Shown: piece by piece, positions 13,176-17,471 of the stretch
Layout of the letters: every line of letters begins with the position of its first letter
Numbering within the stretch: the stretch's first letter is position 1
Source: Sphingomonadales bacterium
GTDB taxonomy: Bacteria; Pseudomonadota; Alphaproteobacteria; Sphingomonadales; Sphingomonadaceae
Length of the DNA stretch: 17,471 nucleotides
Reading direction: 5' to 3'
Assembly: GCA_017304125.1 (NCBI GenBank)
Contig: JAFKLV010000380.1
Location: 1-17,471 of the forward strand
Position numbers and translations under genes: made by a program
The notes under the pieces: generated by a model
The model's input: only the letters and a program-made list of their open reading frames with translations
The model's database searches: none
Told to the model about the DNA's origin: nothing

Positions 13176-15839
13176 TCACGCCGCGGCGCGCATCTCCTCC
13201 AGCGCCGCGCGCACTGCGGCGAGCGCGTCGGCCGCCTTGGCGGCATCGGGGCCACCGCCCTGCGCCATATCGGGCCGGCCGCCGCCGCCCTGACCGCCGA
13301 GCACCGCCACCGCGCGCTTGACCAGATCGACCGCGCTCACCGAGGCGACGAGATCGTCGGTAACGCCGACCGCGACCGAAGCGCGCCCGTCGTTGATCGC
13401 CACCAGCACCGCGACGCCCGAGCCGATGCGCTGCTTGGCCTCATCGACCGCGCCGCGCAGCCCCTTGGCCTCGAAGCCATCGAGCACCTGCCCGACGAAC
13501 GCCACGCCGCCGGCCTGTTCGGTCGCCGCCGGTGCGGCCGCCCCGCCGCCGCCCAGCGCCAGCGCCTTCTTCGCCTCGGCCAGTTCGCGTTCGAGCCGCT
13601 TGCGCTCCTCGAGCAGCGACACGACACGCGCGGGCACCTCGTCCGGGGTGGTCTTGAGTGCGGTCGCCGCCTCGCGCAATTTCTCGTCGCGCTGCGCGAA
13701 CCAGGTCCGCGCCGCCTCACCGGTCAGCGCCTCGATGCGCCGCACGCCGGAGGAGACCGCGCCCTCGCTCACCACCTTGAACAGCCCGATATCGCCCAGC
13801 GCCTTGACGTGGGTGCCGCCGCACAATTCGAGCGAATAGACCTTGTCGCCATCCTCCGCGCCCATCGACACGACGCGCACCTCGTCGCCATATTTCTCGC
13901 CGAACAGCGCCATTGCGCCGGCAGCGATCGCGTCGTCGGGAGTCATCAGCCGGGTGGTGACCGGGCCGTTCTGGCGGATCATCGCATTGACCGTGGCTTC
14001 CGCGTCGGCCAGTTCCGGCGCGGTCATCGCCACCGGGTGCGAGACGTCGAAGCGCAAGCGATCGGGCGCGACCAGCGAGCCCTTTTGCGCGACATGCGTG
14101 CCGAGCCGCTGGCGCAGCGCCTCGTGCAGCAGGTGAGTCGCCGAGTGATTCGCGCGAATCGCATCGCGCCGCGTCACATCGATCGCCAGTTTGACCGGAT
14201 CACCGACCTTCACCTCGCCGGCATCGACCGTCGCGTGATGGACGAACAATTTGCCGAGCGGCTTCGACGTATCCGAGACGGTCGCGGCAAAGCCGTGCTC
14301 GCCGCTGATCGCGCCGCTGTCGCCGACCTGACCGCCGCTCTCGCCGTAGAAAGGCGTCTGGTTGACGATGATCTCCACCGCATCGCCCGCGCCTGCACGA
14401 TCGACCCGCGCGCCATCCTTGACCAAAGCGAGCACGACGCCCTCGCCCGTCTCATTGGCGTAACCGGTGAATTCGGTCGCGCCGAGTTCCTCGGCGAGAT
14501 CGAACCACAATTCGTCCGACGCCTTGGCGCCCGAGCCTTTCCACGCGGCACGCGCGGCGCGCTTCTGCTCGGCCATCGCCGAATCGAAGCCGGCGCGGTC
14601 GACCAGCAGGTCCTGCGCGCGCAGCGCATCCTCGGTCAGATCGTAGGGGAAGCCATAAGTGTCGTAGAGCCGGAACGCGGTCTCGCCCGGCAGCACGTCG
14701 CCGGCCTTCATCCCGACGGTGGCTTCGTCGAGCAACTTCAAGCCCTTGTCGAGCGTCTGGCGGAAGCGGGTTTCCTCCTGCGCCAGCGTCGCCTCGATCA
14801 GCGGCTGCGCGCGGACCAGTTCGGGATAGGCCGCGCCCATTTCCGCCACCAGCGCCGGCACCAGCCGGTGCATCAACGGCTCCTTCGCGCCGAGCAGATG
14901 CGCATGCCGCATCGCGCGGCGCATGATGCGGCGCAGCACATAGCCGCGCCCCTCGTTCGCCGGCAGCACGCCGTCCGCCACGAGGAAACCCGAGCAGCGC
15001 AAATGATCGGCGATCACGCGGTGGCTCGCCTTCATGTCGCCGTCGGTCGGCGTATGCGTCAGCGCGCCCGAGGCCGCGATCAGCGCCTTGAACGTGTCGG
15101 TATCATAATTGTCGTGGACGCCCTGCATGACGGCGGCGATCCGCTCCAGCCCCATGCCGGTATCGATCGACTGCCGCGGCAAATCGCCAATGATCTGATC
15201 GGCTTCCTGCATATATTGCATGAAGACGAGGTTCCAGATTTCGACGAAGCGATCGCCGTCCTCATCGGGCGATCCCGGGGGGCCGCCGGGGATATGATCG
15301 CCGTGGTCGTAGAAAATCTCCGAACACGGGCCGCACGGACCATCCGAGCCCATCGACCAGAAATTGTCCTTGGTCGCGATCCGCACGATGCGGTTGTCAG
15401 GCAGCCCGGCGATCTTCTTCCACAGATCGAACGCCTGATCGTCGGTGTGATAGACGGTGACCATCAGGCGATCGGCCGTCAGCCCGAAATCGCGGGTCAG
15501 CAAGGTCCAGGCGTGGGTGATCGCCTGTTCCTTGAAATAATCGCCGAAGGAAAAATTCCCCAGCATTTCGAAGAAGGTATGATGTCGCGCGGTATAGCCG
15601 ACATTATCCAGATCGTTATGCTTGCCGCCGGCGCGGACGCATTTCTGCGATGAGGTCGCGGTGACATAAGGCCGCGATTCCAGCCCGGTGAACACGTTCT
15701 TGAACGGCACCATCCCGGCGTTGACGAACATCAGCGTCGGGTCGTTCTGCGGCACGAGCGGCGCGGAGGGCACGATCTGGTGCCCGTTGCTGCCGAAGTA
15801 ATCGAGGAAGCCGCGGCGGATATCGTTGGTCGATGTCAT
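13176..15839 (-). CDS. alaS: Alanyl-tRNA synthetase
   Basis: Charges tRNA-Ala with alanine and clears mischarged serine or glycine; essential and cytoplasmic. The 887-residue length is normal for the bacterial enzyme. The class II catalytic core is clear at the N-terminus (RRGFLDYFGSNGH, PTLMFVNAGMVPFKNVF, CVRAGGKHNDLDNVG, FFEMLGNFSFGDYFK). The editing domain has the metal-binding HSATHLLH at about 564 and CGGTHVKALGDIG at about 672. The C-Ala part carries a coiled-coil helix (LLEERKRLERELAEAKKAL), a glycine-rich linker and the DHH-associated end (DMAQGGGPDAAKAADAL). The start ATG at 15839 gives the expected MTSTNDIRRGF. It lies 92 bases after def on the same strand. Confidence 0.98.
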   Translation of the reverse strand: MTSTNDIRRGFLDYFGSNGHQIVPSAPLVPQNDPTLMFVNAGMVPFKNVFTGLESRPYVTATSSQKCVRAGGKHNDLDNVGYTARHHTFFEMLGNFSFGDYFKEQAITHAWTLLTRDFGLTADRLMVTVYHTDDQAFDLWKKIAGLPDNRIVRIATKDNFWSMGSDGPCGPCSEIFYDHGDHIPGGPPGSPDEDGDRFVEIWNLVFMQYMQEADQIIGDLPRQSIDTGMGLERIAAVMQGVHDNYDTDTFKALIAASGALTHTPTDGDMKASHRVIADHLRCSGFLVADGVLPANEGRGYVLRRIMRRAMRHAHLLGAKEPLMHRLVPALVAEMGAAYPELVRAQPLIEATLAQEETRFRQTLDKGLKLLDEATVGMKAGDVLPGETAFRLYDTYGFPYDLTEDALRAQDLLVDRAGFDSAMAEQKRAARAAWKGSGAKASDELWFDLAEELGATEFTGYANETGEGVVLALVKDGARVDRAGAGDAVEIIVNQTPFYGESGGQVGDSGAISGEHGFAATVSDTSKPLGKLFVHHATVDAGEVKVGDPVKLAIDVTRRDAIRANHSATHLLHEALRQRLGTHVAQKGSLVAPDRLRFDVSHPVAMTAPELADAEATVNAMIRQNGPVTTRLMTPDDAIAAGAMALFGEKYGDEVRVVSMGAEDGDKVYSLELCGGTHVKALGDIGLFKVVSEGAVSSGVRRIEALTGEAARTWFAQRDEKLREAATALKTTPDEVPARVVSLLEERKRLERELAEAKKALALGGGGAAAPAATEQAGGVAFVGQVLDGFEAKGLRGAVDEAKQRIGSGVAVLVAINDGRASVAVGVTDDLVASVSAVDLVKRAVAVLGGQGGGGRPDMAQGGGPDAAKAADALAAVRAALEEMRAAA

Positions 15840-15909
15840 GCCCGCGACTTAGGCGAGCATGCCGCCCGGCTCAAGTGAGTGTCCGGCGCGAAAATTACGC
15901 AAATCGAGA

Positions 15910-15931
15910 CTCCGGCCTGTCACCGGAGGCC
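15910..15931 (-). terminator. Short hairpin after def
   Basis: GGCCT (15914-15918) can pair with AGGCC (15927-15931), or CTCCGG (15910-15915) with CCGGAG (15923-15928); the two folds exclude each other. The hairpin sits right after the def stop on the minus strand. The bases beyond are not a T-run (TCTCGATTTGCG), so it may only weakly separate def from alaS. Confidence 0.35.
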
Positions 15932-16471
15932 TCAGGCGGCGGCCTTGCGCGCCTTGTCGAGCTTCTTGAGCAGCATCTGGCGCTTCAGGCGCGAGATGTG
16001 ATCGATGAACAGCACGCCATTGAGATGGTCGATCTCATGCTGGACGCAGGTCGCCATCAGCCCGTGGAATTCCTCCTCGTGCGGCTGGCCCTTCTCGTCG
16101 AGCCACTTCACGCGGCAACGCGCGGGGCGCTCGACCTCGGCATATTGCTCGGGGATCGAGAGGCAGCCCTCGTTATAGGCCGACATTTCGTCGCTCGCCC
16201 AGACGATCTCCGGGTTGACGAAAGCATGCGGATCGCGCCGCGCCTCGGGCTTGGCGTCTTCTTCCTCGGTCTCGCGTTCCTGCAGGTCGACCACCATCAC
16301 GCGGCGGATCACCCCGACCTGGCTCGCCGCCAGCCCGATGCCGCGCGCGGCGTACATCGTCTCGAACATGTCGGCGATCAGCGTGCGCACCTCGTCATCG
16401 ACCGCCGCGATGGGCTCGCAGACGAGGCGGAGACGGGGATCAGGAACTTCAACGATCGATAACACAGTCAT
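15932..16471 (-). CDS. def: Peptide deformylase
   Basis: Removes the formyl group from the N-terminal methionine of new proteins. The 179-residue product has all three motifs: GIGLAASQVG (44-53), EGCLSIPEQY (101-110) and QHEIDHLNG (144-152), with metal ligands C103, H145 and H149 and catalytic E146. Between the first two motifs there is a charged insert (QERETEEEDAKPEARRD, 64-80), somewhat longer than in E. coli Def and, from memory, usual in alphaproteobacteria. ATG at 16471 starts MTVLSIVEVPDPRL, the family N-terminus. It lies 31 bases after recR on the same strand, while fmt, the formylating partner enzyme, starts beyond recR in the opposite direction. Confidence 0.97.
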   Translation of the reverse strand: MTVLSIVEVPDPRLRLVCEPIAAVDDEVRTLIADMFETMYAARGIGLAASQVGVIRRVMVVDLQERETEEEDAKPEARRDPHAFVNPEIVWASDEMSAYNEGCLSIPEQYAEVERPARCRVKWLDEKGQPHEEEFHGLMATCVQHEIDHLNGVLFIDHISRLKRQMLLKKLDKARKAAA

Positions 16472-16502
16472 GGCGCTGAGCTAGGAGCGCGGGCGCCATG
16501 CG

Positions 16503-17099
16503 TCAAGCGACCGGGCGCCGCGCGCGCAGCGCCTGCGCCAACGTTCCCTCGTCGAGATAGTCGAGTTCGCCGCCCACCGGGAGGCCGTGGGCGAGCTGCG
16601 TCACGCGCACCGGGAAGCGCTCGATCCGCTCGGCGAGATAATGCGCGGTGGTCTGCCCCTCCAGCGTGGCGTTCATCGCCAGCACCACTTCGTCGATCCC
16701 GCCGGCCTCGATCCGGCGGACCAGCGACTCGATCGCCAGATCCTCGGGCCGCACCCCTTCGAGCGCCGAAAGCCGCCCGCCGAGCACATGGAAGCGCCCC
16801 GGAAACAGCCGCGACCGCTCCAGCGCCCACAGATCGGCAACCTCCTCGACCACGCACAACGATCGCGCATCGCGGCGCGGATCGGCACACACCGCGCACG
16901 GATCGCTGGTGTCGACATTGCCGCATAGCGAGCAGGTCGACAGCCGCGCCTCTACCTCCGCCAGCGCGGCAAGCAGCGGGACGAGCGCCGTCTCGCGTTT
17001 CTTGACAAGGTGCAGCACCGCACGACGCGCCGAACGCGGCCCCAATCCGGGTAACCGCGACAGCGCGCTCGTCAGCGCCTCGATCTCCTGCGATGCCAT
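16503..17099 (-). CDS. recR: Recombination protein RecR
   Basis: RecR works with RecO (and RecF) to load RecA on gapped DNA. The 198-residue product has the helix-hairpin-helix LPGLGPRSARR at 16-26, the zinc finger cysteines C56, C59, C68 and C71 (CSLCGNVDTSDPCAVC), and the Toprim domain with CVVEEVADLWALE and later VVLAMNATLEGQTTAHYL. The end, VTQLAHGLPVGGELDYLDEGTLAQALRARR, is typical. ATG at 17099 (MASQEIEALTSALSRLPG) matches the family start; the open frame reaching 17228 crosses the fmt start region and was trimmed. It is probably the first gene of a recR-def unit. Confidence 0.97.
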   Translation of the reverse strand: MASQEIEALTSALSRLPGLGPRSARRAVLHLVKKRETALVPLLAALAEVEARLSTCSLCGNVDTSDPCAVCADPRRDARSLCVVEEVADLWALERSRLFPGRFHVLGGRLSALEGVRPEDLAIESLVRRIEAGGIDEVVLAMNATLEGQTTAHYLAERIERFPVRVTQLAHGLPVGGELDYLDEGTLAQALRARRPVA

Positions 17100-17154
17100 A
17101 AGCGGAACAGATAGGGGGTTGCGTCGCGCGCCGCCAGCGTGTCGAGAACGCGGC

Positions 17155-17471
17155 ATGCGGATCATTTTCATGGGAACGCCGGCCTTTGCCGTGCCGACGC
17201 TCGACGCGCTGGCCGATGCAGGGCACACGATCGCCGCCGCTTACAGCCAGCCGCCGCGCCCCGGCGGGCGACGCGGGCGCGAACTCGTCCCCTCCCCGGT
17301 GCAGAAACGCGCGGAAGAGCGCGGCATTGCGGTGCGCACCCCGGTCAGCCTGAAATCGCCCGAGGAACAGGCGGCATTCGCCGCGCTCGATGCGGATGTC
17401 GCGGTGGTTGCGGCTTATGGGCTGATCCTGCCACGCGCCGTCCTCGATGCGCCGCGGCTCGGGTGCCTCAA
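17155..17471 (+). CDS. fmt: Methionyl-tRNA formyltransferase, N-terminal part (cut by window edge)
   Basis: Adds the formyl group to initiator Met-tRNA using 10-formyl-tetrahydrofolate. The 105 codons present begin MRIIFMGTPAFAVPTLDALA, the classic Fmt start, and continue with AAYSQPPRPGGRRGRELVPS and SPVQKRAEERGI, then VAVVAAYGLILPRAVLDAPR leading to the catalytic region, which lies beyond the window. The start is divergent from recR with only 55 bases between the two ATGs, so their promoters must overlap. Confidence 0.96.
   Translation, partial: MRIIFMGTPAFAVPTLDALADAGHTIAAAYSQPPRPGGRRGRELVPSPVQKRAEERGIAVRTPVSLKSPEEQAAFAALDADVAVVAAYGLILPRAVLDAPRLGCL

Noticed and set aside
13149..15653. 834-codon plus-strand open frame opposite alaS
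   Set aside because: Alanyl-tRNA synthetase on the minus strand is certain; the antisense frame has shadow-type composition.
17099..17155. Def and fmt lying on either side of recR considered as an unusual split operon
   Set aside because: A recR-def unit divergent from fmt looks, from memory, like an ordinary arrangement in this bacterial group, so it was not raised as a finding.

Overview
The window is GC-rich chromosomal DNA of an alphaproteobacterium, most likely a sphingomonad (Sphingomonas or a close relative). This rests on protein flavour, gene order (xerD | aroK-aroB; radA-cvpA-FeS scaffold-Kef antiporter; recR-def | fmt) and codon use, not on a database search. Most of it is housekeeping DNA. 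The exceptions are a 1.9 kb interruption behind aroB, a 272-base foldback element behind radA, and small GC-rich intergenic hairpin repeats.

Layout. 1-109: 5' end of xerD (minus). 111-220: two facing REP-like hairpins. 251-2153: a 45-aa membrane protein overlapping a 594-aa exported protein of unknown function (both minus). 2249-3891: aroK and aroB (plus), overlapping by 4 bases, two shikimate-pathway enzymes. 3892-5696: probable acquired segment with an AT-rich orphan gene (3940-4704), a dispersed-repeat fragment and an outer-membrane beta-barrel gene (4913-5524, minus). About 5697-5780: a second, decayed copy of the 3' end of aroB, marking the far edge of the insertion.

5831-11161, all minus: a small exported protein, then (in transcription order) radA, the 272-base inverted-repeat element, cvpA, an IscU/NifU-like FeS scaffold protein, a Kef-type cation/proton antiporter and a DUF423 membrane protein. 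From cvpA to DUF423 the genes overlap or are 2 bases apart, so they look like one operon. The last six codons and the stop of radA lie inside the right terminal repeat of the element.

11239-11679 (plus) is a lone PAS domain divergent from radA. 11721-12428 (minus) is a Nu-class glutathione transferase (YfcG/YghU type), divergent from a small exported protein with two internal repeats (12585-13127) whose leader carries two hairpins. 13176-17099 (minus) holds recR, def and alaS, and fmt (plus, cut by the window end) starts divergently from recR. Def and Fmt act at opposite ends of N-formylmethionine metabolism.

No rRNA, tRNA, CRISPR array, integrase or transposase was seen. The best leads for new biology are the aroB-tail insertion with its unrecognised cargo gene and the structured 272-base element at radA.
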